Of a stretch of 64,000 bases of DNA, positions 49,502-62,045 are shown piece after piece (the first letter of the stretch is position 1; each line of letters opens with the position of its first letter). Below the pieces are notes generated by a model. The model made no database searches, was not told the DNA's origin, and saw only the letters and a program-made list of their open reading frames with translations. The translations under genes were made by a program, and so were the position numbers. Source of the DNA: Smithella sp. Lineage in GTDB: Bacteria > Desulfobacterota > Syntrophia > Syntrophales > Smithellaceae. Location: positions 21,491-85,490 of the forward strand of contig JAAZHX010000292.1 of assembly GCA_012510495.1 (NCBI GenBank), in the 5' to 3' direction.

Positions 49502-50062
49502 ATGAACAAAGAGTTTATTGCCATCCGCTGGCACGGACGCGGCGGCCAGGGCGCGATCACGGCGGCCAAGATTGTGGCCGCCGTCGCATTCGTTTCCGGC
49601 TATGCGGGCGTGGTCATGGCGCCGACCTTCGGCACCGAGCGCAGAGGCGCGCCGGTCATGACGTCCCTGAAAATTTCGAAGACGAAAATATACGATCTGT
49701 CGCCCATCGAAACGCCGGACATCGTCGTCGTCCTGGACCATCTACTCCTCAAGGAGGCGGATGTCACCCACGGCCTCAAGCCCGGCGGCATCATCGTCCT
49801 GAACACGCCGATGGCCCACGAATTCTATCATTTTCAGGATTACCGGCTGGCCACCGCGGATGTCACGGCCATATCGGTGGAAGCGGGCCTGCCGCACGGC
49901 ATGGTCAACACCGGCATTATCGGCTCCCTGGAAAAAGCCACGAACCTCTTGGGAATCGACCTTTTGGTTTCAGGCATCGAAGACGAATTTCGTACAAGAA
50001 AACCGACAAAGAACTCCCTGGCGGCTAAACTCGCCTACGAGAGAACCGTGGCGGGAGGCTGA
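49502..50062 (+). CDS. porG: 2-oxoacid (pyruvate-type):ferredoxin oxidoreductase gamma subunit
   Basis: EFIAIRWHGRGGQGAITAAKIVA, APTFGTERRGAPV. Confidence 0.9.
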   Translation: MNKEFIAIRWHGRGGQGAITAAKIVAAVAFVSGYAGVVMAPTFGTERRGAPVMTSLKISKTKIYDLSPIETPDIVVVLDHLLLKEADVTHGLKPGGIIVLNTPMAHEFYHFQDYRLATADVTAISVEAGLPHGMVNTGIIGSLEKATNLLGIDLLVSGIEDEFRTRKPTKNSLAAKLAYERTVAGG

Positions 50063-50064
50063 AC

Positions 50065-50373
50065 ATGGGAACCCGAAATTATCGAAGAAAAACGTCACAC
50101 AGCGAACACGGGGCGGGAGACGGCGGAAGGACGGGGTCCTGGAGGGTGGAGCGGCCGGTTCTCGACCCAAGCCTCTGCATTCCCTGCAAGAGAAACAAAG
50201 AAGCCTGCTTTATCTGCTGGCTGTTCTGTCCCGACGTCGTGATCTCGCGGACGATTCCGCCCACCATCAACCTGGAATACTGCAAGGGCTGTGGCATCTG
50301 CGCCGAAGAATGCCCCACCAAGGCCATAACCATGGTGGATGAAGCCAAATTCGCGGAAGAAGACAAGGAGTAG
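50065..50373 (+). CDS. porD: 2-oxoacid:ferredoxin oxidoreductase delta (4Fe-4S) subunit
   Basis: CIPCKRNKEACFICWLFCPDVVI and YCKGCGICAEECPTKAI. Confidence 0.9.
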   Translation: MGTRNYRRKTSHSEHGAGDGGRTGSWRVERPVLDPSLCIPCKRNKEACFICWLFCPDVVISRTIPPTINLEYCKGCGICAEECPTKAITMVDEAKFAEEDKE

Positions 50374-50378
50374 AGGCC

Positions 50379-51578
50379 ATGCATATCATCGAAAACGGAA
50401 ACGCGGCGGCGGCTCTGGGCGTCAAACTCTGCCGCGCCAGTGTGATCGCGGCCTATCCCATCACTCCTCAGACGCCGCTCACGGAAAAGCTCTCCGAGTA
50501 CGTCGAATCCGGCGGGATGAAGGCGGAATATATTCCCGTGGAAAGCGAGCACTCCGCGCTGGCGGTCTGCATTGCCGCCTCCTCCGCCGGCGCTCGGGCG
50601 TTTACGGCCACCAGCGCCAACGGGCTTTTATACATGCACGAGCAGGTGCAGTGGGCGTCGGGCGCGCGGCTGCCGATTGTCATGTGCGTGGTCAACCGGG
50701 CGGTGGGGGCGCCTTGGAATGTCTGGAACGATCAGCAGGATTCCATCTCGCAGCGGGACACGGGCTGGATACAGATCTACTGCGCGGATCACCAGCAGAT
50801 TATCGACACGGTCATCAAAGCTTACTGGCTGGCCGAGCAGGTGAGCATTCCCGTCATGGTCTGCTACGACGGATATATTTTATCCCACACGTTTATGCCG
50901 TTTGATCTCCCCGATCAGGAAATGGTGGATGCTTTTCTGCCGTCGTTCCAGCCGGATTACTTTCTCGATCCCCAGCATCCGGCCAACCTCAATACGGTGA
51001 CGCTGCCGGATGTGCGGATGGACGTCAAAGGCGAGCTGGCCCACGGATACATGGAAATCCGCTGCCTGCTGCAGGAAGATCTGCGCAAAACGCTCCAAAC
51101 CGCGGCCGAGGCGGAAAGGCGCTTTGCCGGCATCTTCAACCGCGGCGCCGATCCCTACATCGAACCGTACCGCTGCGACGACGCGGAGCACGTCGCCGTC
51201 GGCCTGGGATCGATCACCTACCAGATGCGCGTTTGCGTGGACCAGTTGAGAACGGAAGGAATCAAAATCGGCGTGATGGGCGTTCGCTATTACCGCCCGT
51301 TTCCGGATGAGGCGCTCGCGGCGGCCCTGAAAGGGAAAAAAGGCGTGATCGTCGTCGAAAAGGCGCTGAGCTACGGATATGAGGGTGCCCTGATGTCGGA
51401 TTTGAAGTCGGCGCTTTACGAACACCTGGCCGGAACCGGATCGCTGCCGGTCGTCCAGAATTTCATCGCGGGAATCGGCGGCCGCGAAATTCGAACCGAT
51501 GATTTGACGCAAACCCTCCGTTTTGCAACAAAGGGCCGTGTTTCCCAAGAGCCCCTCTGGATCGGGCTTCGGCTATAG
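50379..51578 (+). CDS. porA: 2-oxoacid:ferredoxin oxidoreductase alpha subunit
   Basis: AAYPITPQTPLTEKL, VESEHSALAVCIAASSAGARAFTATSANGLLYMHE. Confidence 0.92.
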   Translation: MHIIENGNAAAALGVKLCRASVIAAYPITPQTPLTEKLSEYVESGGMKAEYIPVESEHSALAVCIAASSAGARAFTATSANGLLYMHEQVQWASGARLPIVMCVVNRAVGAPWNVWNDQQDSISQRDTGWIQIYCADHQQIIDTVIKAYWLAEQVSIPVMVCYDGYILSHTFMPFDLPDQEMVDAFLPSFQPDYFLDPQHPANLNTVTLPDVRMDVKGELAHGYMEIRCLLQEDLRKTLQTAAEAERRFAGIFNRGADPYIEPYRCDDAEHVAVGLGSITYQMRVCVDQLRTEGIKIGVMGVRYYRPFPDEALAAALKGKKGVIVVEKALSYGYEGALMSDLKSALYEHLAGTGSLPVVQNFIAGIGGREIRTDDLTQTLRFATKGRVSQEPLWIGLRL

Positions 51579-51587
51579 GAGAATGCC

Positions 51588-52490
51588 ATGCAGGCGAAAT
51601 CAACCATTTTAAGTTTACCGACGGAAGAACTGGTCCATCCGGGAACCAGGGCATGCACAGGCTGCGGCCTGTCCATCGCCTATCGGGTAGGGCTGAAAGC
51701 CCTGGGCCGTGACACGATCCTGGTGGTGCCGCCCAGTTGCCTTACCGTGCTGCAGGGGCTTTTCCCGGTGGCCTCGACGAAACTGCCCAGTCTGAACGTG
51801 ACATTCGCTTCAACGGCCGCCGCCGCCACGGGCATACTGGCCACGCTCAAAGCCCAGGGCAACGAGCACACCACGGTCGCCGGCTGGGCTGGCGACGGGG
51901 GAACCAGCGACATCGGCCTGCAAGCTTTGTCCGGCGCGGCGGAGCGCGGCGACAACTTCATTTACTTCTGCTACGACAACGAAGGCTATATGAACACGGG
52001 CGCGCAGCGCTCGGGAACGACGCCCATCGGCGCCATCACCGCAAACACGCCGTTCAAGGGAAAGCTTCAGCAAAAAAAAGATGTGCCGGCCATCATGGCC
52101 GCGCACCATTTAAGCTACGTCGCGGCCTGCTCCGCGGCCTACCCGCTGGACCTCTACGACAAAATCAAAAACTGCCTCGCGCTGCCCGGCACCAAGTATT
52201 TCCACATTCACATTCCCTGTCCGCCGGGATGGGGCTATGATCCGCGCTACGGAATCAAAATCGGGCGCCTTGCCGTGGAAACGGGCTACTATGACCTTTA
52301 TGAAATTGTGAACGGTGAATTCAAACTGACGGCCGCCTCGGAAAAGCTGATCGAAAAGCGAAAGCTGGTCCCGGTCCGCGAATACTTCCGTGCTCAGTCC
52401 CGCTTCCGGAAGCTGACCGACGCGCAGATTGACGACATCCAGAAAACCATCGACGAGAAATGGGCGGGATATTACAAGCAAGACTACTAA
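51588..52490 (+). CDS. porB: 2-oxoacid:ferredoxin oxidoreductase beta (TPP-binding) subunit
   Basis: RACTGCGLSIAYRVGLKALG, GWAGDGGTSDIGLQALSGAAERGDNFIYFCYDNEGYMNTGAQRS. Confidence 0.92.
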   Translation: MQAKSTILSLPTEELVHPGTRACTGCGLSIAYRVGLKALGRDTILVVPPSCLTVLQGLFPVASTKLPSLNVTFASTAAAATGILATLKAQGNEHTTVAGWAGDGGTSDIGLQALSGAAERGDNFIYFCYDNEGYMNTGAQRSGTTPIGAITANTPFKGKLQQKKDVPAIMAAHHLSYVAACSAAYPLDLYDKIKNCLALPGTKYFHIHIPCPPGWGYDPRYGIKIGRLAVETGYYDLYEIVNGEFKLTAASEKLIEKRKLVPVREYFRAQSRFRKLTDAQIDDIQKTIDEKWAGYYKQDY

Positions 52491-52528
52491 ACATCTCTTT
52501 TTGGTTGCCCAAAAAGAGATGTTTTTGC
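52490..52528 (+). terminator. Rho-independent terminator after porB
   Basis: AACATCTCTTTTTGG-TTGC-CCAAAAAGAGATGTTTTT. Confidence 0.85.
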
Positions 52529-52594
52529 TTTTCTGAAAAGCATTTTCAATAAAATAATGACGCCCTCGTAAAAAAGCTGACGGCTGCCATTCCT

Positions 52595-53512
52595 CTATCG
52601 GGCAGGCAAACGGCCTCCGGCGCTCAGTTTTTCCACGATATTCCGTATTTCAGGCAGCGCGGCCGTAGCCGCCTTTTCTCCCTCGAAGATCGCCTGGTTG
52701 AATTTCTCCATGTCGGTCGATCCGATTTCCTTCACGTTCGGACGGATGACGACATCGGCGTTTGTGAGCTGGGTGGCAACGTTTTTGGCGTACATGATGT
52801 TGAACGTTTTCTGCATGGTGTTCATCACTCCGCTGGGGGCGTCCTTGTCCAGGCCGCCGGAGATGTCCACGGCGATGACGACATCCGCGCCATACCGTCT
52901 GGCCACATCCACGGGCACCGGACTGACCACGCTGCCGTCAACATAAGTGTCCTTCCCGATCCTGACCGGCTGAAACACCCCCGGCACGCTGCAACTGGCG
53001 TGCACGGCGACGCCGGTGTTGCCCCTGCCGAACACCATTTCCTCGCCGGTGCCGACGTTGGTCGCCACGGCGTAAAAAGGAATTTTGAGCTTCTCGATGG
53101 GGGCATGGTTTACAGCGGCATTGATGAAACGCTCGAGCTTTTCCCCTTTGATGAGTCCACCCTTCCAGATCTTCCAGTCGTAGTCGATCACCTTGTCTTT
53201 TTCCATCTTCATGGCAATCGCCTGCAGTTCGAAACCGTTTTTGCCCGACGCGTAAAGGCTTCCCACGACGCTGCCGGCGCTGGCACCCACCACCATGTGA
53301 ACGGGAACCTGCTGGGCTTCCAGAACTTTCAGAACACCGATATGCGCAAAGCCCTTGGAGGCGCCGGCCCCCAGGACGACGGCAATTCTGGCCGGCTGGA
53401 CGGGCTTTGCGGTAAACATCGAGCAGGCGGCCAGAAGCGCCGCCATAAAAAACAACAGCACCGGAAGACGGGCTGCCGCAAACCAGCGATCAATCAGAGA
53501 ATTTAATTTCAT
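52595..53512 (-). CDS. Patatin-like phospholipase lipoprotein (RssA-like)
   Basis: LLAACSMF lipobox; GAGASKGFAHIGVLKVLE, GASAGSVVGSLYA, VDGSVVSPVPVD. Confidence 0.88.
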   Translation of the reverse strand: MKLNSLIDRWFAAARLPVLLFFMAALLAACSMFTAKPVQPARIAVVLGAGASKGFAHIGVLKVLEAQQVPVHMVVGASAGSVVGSLYASGKNGFELQAIAMKMEKDKVIDYDWKIWKGGLIKGEKLERFINAAVNHAPIEKLKIPFYAVATNVGTGEEMVFGRGNTGVAVHASCSVPGVFQPVRIGKDTYVDGSVVSPVPVDVARRYGADVVIAVDISGGLDKDAPSGVMNTMQKTFNIMYAKNVATQLTNADVVIRPNVKEIGSTDMEKFNQAIFEGEKAATAALPEIRNIVEKLSAGGRLPAR

Positions 53513-53626
53513 AAGACCTTTATGTTTTCTCCTCATCAACAGGTGGTTTTCTGTAAAACCCCGGGCGTCGTTATACTGCAGCTTGCGTAAAATGGCAATG
53601 GGATGTTGGGGTTCCCGGCCGCTGTC

Positions 53627-54322
53627 TCATTTCCATGCTTTTACCATGACATAGGGACAGGCGGCGACCGGCCTACGTTCGACCGGATGAAATCCGGCCC
53701 GGATCGCTGCGTCCGCCAGTTGATCTTCCGACAGGCTCTGACCGAAGACGACGTGGCGCAGTCCCCAAAAAAGAAGACCTTCCGGCACAAAAGGGATGGG
53801 AAAGCGTTTGACGAATTGCCGGAGTTCGTCGTCCGGCGTCTCCCGGTCCGTTTCCGCGATCATCAGGCAGCCGCCCGGTTTGATCACCCGCCGCAGCTCA
53901 GTCAGCCCCCGATGAGGATCGGACCAGTGCTTGATCGATCCCACGCTGACCGCCGCGTCAAAGACCGCTTCCTGAAACGGCAGATTCAGAACATTGTTCT
54001 GCCGGAAAAAACAGTTGAAGATTTTTTTCTCACGGCGGTAGCACTCGGCCCTGCGAACCTGCATCCGGGAGTAATCGATTCCCGTAAACCGGGCGTCCGG
54101 ATGAAGCTCTGCGAGCAGAAGCGACAGGTGCCCCCGGCCCGCGCCCGCCTCGAGGATCTGTGCTTGCTTTTGCAGGGTCAGCTCTTCCGCGATGGATTGG
54201 TAGAGTCCGTCAATCAGTGGGTATATTCTCGTGTTGTAAAGGGATCCCATGACATCCCAGACGAGGCGCGCGTCGCGCAGACGGGTCAAAAGCCGGATCA
54301 TCCAATGGCTCAAATTCTTCAT
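53627..54322 (-). CDS. Class I SAM-dependent methyltransferase
   Basis: ILEAGAGRGHLSLLLAELHPDARFTGIDYS, VIKPGGCLMIAE. Confidence 0.85.
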   Translation of the reverse strand: MKNLSHWMIRLLTRLRDARLVWDVMGSLYNTRIYPLIDGLYQSIAEELTLQKQAQILEAGAGRGHLSLLLAELHPDARFTGIDYSRMQVRRAECYRREKKIFNCFFRQNNVLNLPFQEAVFDAAVSVGSIKHWSDPHRGLTELRRVIKPGGCLMIAETDRETPDDELRQFVKRFPIPFVPEGLLFWGLRHVVFGQSLSEDQLADAAIRAGFHPVERRPVAACPYVMVKAWK

Positions 54323-54459
54323 GCGGCCCTTTCCTCCCGGACGAATGTCGTTGTTGTCGGGGAGCGCCTCCATCAATGCGGGGTTTCCTTAAAAAGCCCG
54401 GCCTGAAAATTTCAGAGCCGGGCTCGTTTTTTAGAGGGAAGGGGCAAGATGTAAACCGT

Positions 54460-55173
54460 TCAGCGGCATTCCGTGCAGACGGACAGCTCCGCCATGGACG
54501 TGCCGGTTTTCTTGCTGATGAATTTCAACTGGTCCACGGGAGCGAAGAATTTACCGCACTTGGAGCAGGCCTGCATTTTAAAGGTGCGTCCCCATATTTT
54601 GCGCCGGTCGCCGGTCGAGGTCATTTCGATATGCCCGGTGGGGCAAACATAGACGCACGCGCCGCAGCCGATGCAGGCATCCGATTTTTCGTTGTACGGC
54701 GTTCCGACTTCTTTGTAAGGCCCCCGGGAGAATAACCCGATGGCGCTTACGCCGACCACCTCCTCGCAGACACGCACGCAGGAGCGGCATAAAATGCACT
54801 TGCCCTTGTCCGTATCGACGGCATACCGGGGCTGCGGCGCCACCCCCATGTCCCGGGCCATCTTTTGCAGAACGTCGGATTCCGGGCAGCGCGCCAGAAG
54901 CAGCTCCATGACCAGCCGGCGCACATTGAGAACCCGCTCGCTTTTGGTGTCAACGATCAGACCTTCTTCCACGCCGTAGAGGCAGGAAGTGACGATCCGG
55001 GTCCGGTTTCCCTTCTTGATTTCCACCACGCAAAGGCGGCACGCTCCGGACCGGGAGACCGCTTCATGCGCGCAGAGGGTGGGAACGGCAATGCCCGCGC
55101 CGCGAATGGATTCCAGAAGCATCGTGCCTTTGGGCGCCGATACGTTTTTTCCGTCTATCATCATATTTACCAT
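54460..55173 (-). CDS. NuoG-N/HoxU-like 2Fe-2S + 4Fe-4S ferredoxin-type subunit (237 aa, no hydrogenase/molybdopterin domain)
   Basis: CRLCVVEIKKG, CILCRSCVRVCEEVVG, ACIGCGACVYVCPTG, C-terminal CSKCGKFF...CTEC. Confidence 0.85.
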   Translation of the reverse strand: MVNMMIDGKNVSAPKGTMLLESIRGAGIAVPTLCAHEAVSRSGACRLCVVEIKKGNRTRIVTSCLYGVEEGLIVDTKSERVLNVRRLVMELLLARCPESDVLQKMARDMGVAPQPRYAVDTDKGKCILCRSCVRVCEEVVGVSAIGLFSRGPYKEVGTPYNEKSDACIGCGACVYVCPTGHIEMTSTGDRRKIWGRTFKMQACSKCGKFFAPVDQLKFISKKTGTSMAELSVCTECR

Positions 55174-55187
55174 GGCTTATTCCACCT

Positions 55188-57031
<1,844 letters not shown>

Positions 57032-57035
<4 letters not shown>

Positions 57036-57517
57036 GACTGCGCCCCCTCCCCACTGATCTTTTTGATGATTTTATCCACTTTGTTGATGGTAACCTGCCC
57101 GTGATAATCGGCGTTGATGACCACCACCGGCCCCAGCGCGCAGGCGCCGACACAGTTCACGGTTTCCAGCGAGAATTTTCCGTCAGCCGTCGTTTGCCCC
57201 GGCCTGATGCCCAGCGTGGTTTCGAACCGGTCCTGAAGGATGGCCGCGCCGCGGACGTGGCAGGCGGTTCCCTTGCAGATCTTGACGACATGTTTGCCGC
57301 GCGGTTTCAGGCTGAACGCGGCGTAAAACGTCGCCGCTTCATAGACCCGGCTCATCGGGATCTTCATCGCTTTGGCCGCCGTTTTCAACGCTTCCTTCGG
57401 AAGGTAATTGAAGGCCTCCTGAATATCCTGCAACACGGCAATCATGGCGCTTTGGCCGCCCCCGTGTTTTTTTACTATTTGCCTCGTGATTGCTGCAACG
57501 CTCCTGGCTTTCGTCAT
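57032..57517 (-). CDS. NuoE/HndA-like 2Fe-2S subunit
   Basis: [34 protein letters not shown]...[18 protein letters not shown]. Confidence 0.92.
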
Positions 57518-57563
57518 TCTTCCTTCACCTCGGTATTCTTTTGAGAGACTCCCTTTTCGTGGT

Positions 57564-58502
57564 TTATAAATATTTAGCCTTTTCCATCAGCTTTTGATAT
57601 TCCAGGGTCACGCGCTCCTGGATTTTATCGATTTCATCCTCTTTCAAATGGCGGAAGCGCCCCTGCGGCTTGAAGTACTGCCGGATCGGCCGAAGTTTTC
57701 TGGGCATGTCCGGAGATATCCGGTAATGGCCGTGCTCGACTTCAAACAACGGAAAAACGCCGGTTTCCACGGCCAGGCGCCCTATAGAAACGGCCGTGTG
57801 CGAAGGGGAACGCCAGCCGGTCGGGCACATGGAGAAACAATGGATATAGGAGGGTCCCTTGATGCTTTTCGCCTTTTCAATCTTGCGGATAAAATCCAGC
57901 GGATAGCTCGGACATACGGTGGCTACATACGGAATTTCGTGGGCGACCATGATTTCGGCCATGTTCTTTTTCCACGTCTTCTGACCGGAGCTCACCTTGC
58001 CCGCCGGCGCGGTTGTGGTGGAAGCGCCCATCGGCGTGCCGCTGGACCGCTGAATGCCCGTGTTCATGTAGGCTTCATTGTCAAAGCAGACAAAAATCAT
58101 GTCGTGGCCGCGCTCCATCGCGCCGGAAAGCGCCTGAAGGCCGATGTCCATCGTACCGCCGTCGCCGGCCATCCCGACCACTTTGACATACCGATCGTCG
58201 ATTTTCCCCTTTCGGCGCAGCGCCTTCAGGCCCGCTTCAACACCCGAGGCCACGGCCGCCGTATTTTCAAACGCGACGTGGATCCAAGGCACGCGCCAGG
58301 CCGTTGTGGGAAACATGCTGGAGATGATTTCCATGCAGCCGGTCGCGGAAGCGATCACCGTATTTTCACCGAGCGCCTTGCACATCAACCGTACAGCCAG
58401 CACTTCCGCGCAGCCGGAACAGGCGCGGTGACCGGAAGAGATCAATTCCTGCCGATTGATCAAACGCGGCGCAAACAAATCAAAATTTTCGACAATATTC
58501 AT
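57564..58502 (-). CDS. Second 2-oxoacid (pyruvate-type):ferredoxin oxidoreductase beta subunit
   Basis: MNIVENFDLFAPRLINRQELISSGHRACSGCAEVLAVRLMCKALG; GMAGDGGTMDIGLQALSGAMERGHDMIFVCFDNEAYMNTGIQRS. Confidence 0.92.
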   Translation of the reverse strand: MNIVENFDLFAPRLINRQELISSGHRACSGCAEVLAVRLMCKALGENTVIASATGCMEIISSMFPTTAWRVPWIHVAFENTAAVASGVEAGLKALRRKGKIDDRYVKVVGMAGDGGTMDIGLQALSGAMERGHDMIFVCFDNEAYMNTGIQRSSGTPMGASTTTAPAGKVSSGQKTWKKNMAEIMVAHEIPYVATVCPSYPLDFIRKIEKAKSIKGPSYIHCFSMCPTGWRSPSHTAVSIGRLAVETGVFPLFEVEHGHYRISPDMPRKLRPIRQYFKPQGRFRHLKEDEIDKIQERVTLEYQKLMEKAKYL

Positions 58503-59677
58503 TATTCTCTCACTCCCCAAAATTCATAGGTATCCACCGCTTTGTTCTCCTGATCCGCCAGCACTTTTTCAAACATGCCGATAAAATCACCGACCGTCAC
58601 GTCGCGTCCGCCCAGCCCGTAAATATAATTGTACATCAGAGGGCGACGGGCCTGGGCATACATCGCGGATTTGATTTCCGAAAAAACCGGGCCGCCGGGG
58701 CCGCCGAACGATACGGCGCGGTCGGTTACAATCAGTTTTTTTGCCTGTTGAACGGCGGTTCTCAACTCGGCAAACGGGAAGGGGCGCCACAGACGCAATT
58801 TGACCAGACCGGCTTTGATGCCTCCGGCGCGCAGCGCGTCGATCGCCATCTGGGCGGTCTCCCCCATTGAGCCTATCGTCAGCAGGAGAACTTCCGCGTC
58901 TTCGGATTGATAGGTTTCCACCGGTTTGTACGCCCGGCCGAATAATTTTGCCCATTCCTCCCAAACCTCCAGAATGACTTTTTGGGAGTTCTTGAGGGCT
59001 TCATCCTTGGCCTTCATGATTTCCGTGAAATAATCGGACATGGCAAAAGCGCCCATGGTTACTGGTTTTGCAGGGTGCAGCGTCGCATGCGGAACAAACG
59101 GCGGGAGAAATTTTTCCACTTCCTCTTTGGAGGGCATTTCAAAAGGCTCCACCATGTGCGTCAACTGAAAACCGTCGATATTGACGCAGACCGGCAACAT
59201 GACCTCCTTGTGCTCGGCAATTTTGAAAGCCTGAATGGACAAGTCAATGGCTTCCTGGCCGTTTTCCACAAAAAGACAAATCCACCCCGAATCGCGCTGG
59301 GGCATGATATCGGAATGATCATTTAAAATATTCAGGGGGCCGGAAACGGCCCGGTTGGCAATGGACATGCAAATCGGCAGACGCATCGCCGAGGCAATCG
59401 GCAGCAATTCGTGCATCAGCATCAGGCCCTGGGAGCTGGTCGCCGTAAAAGAACGGGCGCCCGCGCCGGAGGCGCCGATCACCGCGCTCATGGCCGAATG
59501 CTCGGATTCCACCGTCACAAATTCCGTATCCACTTCACCGTCGGCAACCAGATCGGAAAGATGTTCCGCGATATGCGATTGAGGAGTAATGGGGTAAACG
59601 GCGGCCATGTCAATATCGCAAAGCCCCACCGCTTCCGCCACGGCCATGGCCACTTCCATTCCAATACGTTTTGCCAT
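58502..59677 (-). CDS. Second 2-oxoacid:ferredoxin oxidoreductase alpha subunit
   Basis: MAKRIGMEVAMAVAEAVGLCDIDMAAVYPITPQSHIAEHLSDLV; VESEHSAMSAVIGASGAGARSFTATSSQGLMLMHE. Confidence 0.92.
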   Translation of the reverse strand: MAKRIGMEVAMAVAEAVGLCDIDMAAVYPITPQSHIAEHLSDLVADGEVDTEFVTVESEHSAMSAVIGASGAGARSFTATSSQGLMLMHELLPIASAMRLPICMSIANRAVSGPLNILNDHSDIMPQRDSGWICLFVENGQEAIDLSIQAFKIAEHKEVMLPVCVNIDGFQLTHMVEPFEMPSKEEVEKFLPPFVPHATLHPAKPVTMGAFAMSDYFTEIMKAKDEALKNSQKVILEVWEEWAKLFGRAYKPVETYQSEDAEVLLLTIGSMGETAQMAIDALRAGGIKAGLVKLRLWRPFPFAELRTAVQQAKKLIVTDRAVSFGGPGGPVFSEIKSAMYAQARRPLMYNYIYGLGGRDVTVGDFIGMFEKVLADQENKAVDTYEFWGVRE

Positions 59678-59678
59678 G

Positions 59679-59957
59679 CTACTCCTCCTCCACCATCTTG
59701 ATCGCCCGGGGCCAGCATTCATGCGCGCAAATGCCGCAGCCCTTGCAATAATCCAGGTCCGCCTTGAAAAAACCGTCTTCGGTCTGCTGCACGCAGCCTT
59801 CCGGACAATAAACATAACAGATGCCGCACTTGATGCATTTCGCATCATCCCAGATCGGCCGTTGAGACCGCCAGCTTCCCGTATGATATTCGCTGGCGCT
59901 TCCCGGCTCGGATACCACACAGCCGATGGGAAGCTCTTTCCATGTTTTTAATGCCAT
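59679..59957 (-). CDS. Second 2-oxoacid:ferredoxin oxidoreductase delta subunit
   Basis: CIKCGICYVYCPEGCV, YCKGCGICAHECWPRAIKM. Confidence 0.92.
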   Translation of the reverse strand: MALKTWKELPIGCVVSEPGSASEYHTGSWRSQRPIWDDAKCIKCGICYVYCPEGCVQQTEDGFFKADLDYCKGCGICAHECWPRAIKMVEEE

Positions 59958-59970
59958 TGAAATCTACCTC

Positions 59971-60534
59971 TTAATTGTATATTTTTATTTCGTCGTAAGC
60001 CCGTTTCATAGCAGACAAGTTCTTCTGGGCGATTCGGCCGAAGCGGCGCTCTATCGATTCTTTCATCGCGTCCAGCTCCATAATGCCGGTGACCTTCAGA
60101 AGGGCGCCGATCATTGTCGTGTTGGCAATGGGCACGCCCATCTCCCGGCGCGCGATGCCTGTGCCGTCCACGATGGCCAGGGTTCCTTTGTAATCGAGCG
60201 CCTTGCGAATGTCCTCCGGTGATTTATGCGTATTGACGATCAATGTGCCGTCCGGTTTTAAGCCTTCGGTAACATTGACCAGGCCGATCAAACTTGAGTC
60301 CAGCACCAACACGACATCCGGCTCATAGATTCCCGAACGGACGTTGATTTTTTTATCGGCAATACGGGTAAATGCCGCAACAGGCGCGCCTCTTCTTTCC
60401 GGACCGAAACTGGGGAACCCCTGGGCAAATTTTCCGGCGGCGATGGCCGACACGGCCAGCAATTCCACCGATGTGACCGCCCCCTGCCCCCCCCGTCCAT
60501 GCCATCTCACTTCAATCATGCAAGTCTCCTTCAT
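59971..60534 (-). CDS. Second 2-oxoacid:ferredoxin oxidoreductase gamma subunit
   Basis: MIEVRWHGRGGQGAVTSVELLAVSAIAAGKFAQGFPSFGPERRGAPV. Confidence 0.92.
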   Translation of the reverse strand: MKETCMIEVRWHGRGGQGAVTSVELLAVSAIAAGKFAQGFPSFGPERRGAPVAAFTRIADKKINVRSGIYEPDVVLVLDSSLIGLVNVTEGLKPDGTLIVNTHKSPEDIRKALDYKGTLAIVDGTGIARREMGVPIANTTMIGALLKVTGIMELDAMKESIERRFGRIAQKNLSAMKRAYDEIKIYN

Positions 60535-60619
60535 TGAATGTTAACAAAATGACCGTATCCCATAATATAGATGGTTTCTTGAGTCAATACCTTTTCTTGG
60601 ATCTGTCAAACAGCCGATA

Positions 60620-61198
60620 TTACAAAAAGATGCGCCATTTGTTCTGTTCGGTCCGGTACAGATCATTCCCCTGCGGATCATTTGCGACGACGAGAGGCAA
60701 ATCCACAAGCGTCAGGCAGCGGATGGCTTCCGGGCCCAGATCCTCAAAGGCTATCGGCTTCATACGGGTTACCGAGCGCGCAATCAGAGCAGCGATACCG
60801 CCGATGGCGCCGAAATAAACCCCCCGGTATTTTTTGATGGAAGCAACCACTTCCGGAGAGCGGCTGCCTTTGCCGATCATGACCCGCAATCCTTGTTCCA
60901 CCAGTAAAGGCGTGAAAGCATCCATCCGGCAGCTGGTCGTCGGTCCGATGGCGCCGATGACTCTTCCCGGAGGCGTGGGAGACGGAGCGGCGTAAAAAAT
61001 GACGGCCGTCTTCAAATCAACCGGCAGGGGCAGGCCCTTTTGGACGGCATCAACCATCCGACGATGCGCCGCATCGCGGGCCGTATAAACCTCGCCGCTG
61101 AAAAGGACCATATCGCCCGCGCGCAGCGACATGATGACGTCTTCCGTCAGAGGGGTTTGAATTTTTCGTGCTGTGCTCATATTTTTTTCGTCGGCCAC
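60620..61198 (-). CDS. Class I fumarate hydratase beta subunit (two-subunit type)
   Basis: LRAGDMVLFSGEVYTARDAAHRRM, GPTTSCRMDAFTPLLVEQG, GGIAALIARSV. Confidence 0.9.
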   Translation of the reverse strand: MADEKNMSTARKIQTPLTEDVIMSLRAGDMVLFSGEVYTARDAAHRRMVDAVQKGLPLPVDLKTAVIFYAAPSPTPPGRVIGAIGPTTSCRMDAFTPLLVEQGLRVMIGKGSRSPEVVASIKKYRGVYFGAIGGIAALIARSVTRMKPIAFEDLGPEAIRCLTLVDLPLVVANDPQGNDLYRTEQNKWRIFL

Positions 61199-62044
61199 TT
61201 AAATGACTATTTCTTTGTGCCGGGCGACGTGACACTGTATATTCACCGCCACCGGCAGCGATGCAATATGGCAGGGCATCATTTCCGCGGAAACCGCCAG
61301 GGCCGTAATTCTCCCGCCGAAACCGGCCGGGCCGATCCCGAGAGCATTGATTTTCTCCAGCAGCTCCCGTTCCATCCGCGCAAGGCGTTTATCCGTTTTA
61401 TGTTTCTTTCCCACGGGACGCAAAAGCGCTTTTTTCGCGAGAAGGCAGGCCTGCTCCAGCGATCCGCCAATTCCAACCCCCACGATGATCGGCGGACAGG
61501 GATTGGCGCCGGCGGCTTCCACCGTTTCCAGAATAAATTTTTTGATTCCTTCGATTCCCGCTGCAGGCGTCAGCATTCGCGCCGCACTCATGTTTTCACT
61601 GCCGCCGCCTTTGGGCATGGCAGTGATTTTCAATTGATTGCCGGGCACAAGATCCACATGAATGACGGCGGGCGTGTTGTCTTTGGTATTGGCGCGGGTG
61701 AGCGGATCACACACGGACTTGCGGAGATATCCGTCGGCGTAAGCCTGCCTGACGCCTTCCCCGACAGCTTCCCGCAAATCGCCCCCGGTGATATGGACCT
61801 CCTGCCCGATTTCCACAAACAAAACGGCCAGTCCCGTGTCCTGGCAGATCGGCATTTCCGCCCGGCGGGCGACCCGGGCGTTTTCCAGAATCTTTTCCAG
61901 CACCTGGCGACCGATGGGCGATTCTTCCTTTTTGAGCGCGCGCTTCAGGGCGGAAATCACATCCGGGTTCAATGCAGTGTTGGCTTCGATAAAAAGCTTC
62001 CTGACCGCCCGGGTGATTTGTTGCGCACGGACCCTCCGTATCAT
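61199..62044 (-). CDS. Class I fumarate hydratase alpha subunit
   Basis: [58 protein letters not shown]. Confidence 0.92.
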   Translation of the reverse strand: MIRRVRAQQITRAVRKLFIEANTALNPDVISALKRALKKEESPIGRQVLEKILENARVARRAEMPICQDTGLAVLFVEIGQEVHITGGDLREAVGEGVRQAYADGYLRKSVCDPLTRANTKDNTPAVIHVDLVPGNQLKITAMPKGGGSENMSAARMLTPAAGIEGIKKFILETVEAAGANPCPPIIVGVGIGGSLEQACLLAKKALLRPVGKKHKTDKRLARMERELLEKINALGIGPAGFGGRITALAVSAEMMPCHIASLPVAVNIQCHVARHKEIVI

Positions 62045-62045
62045 G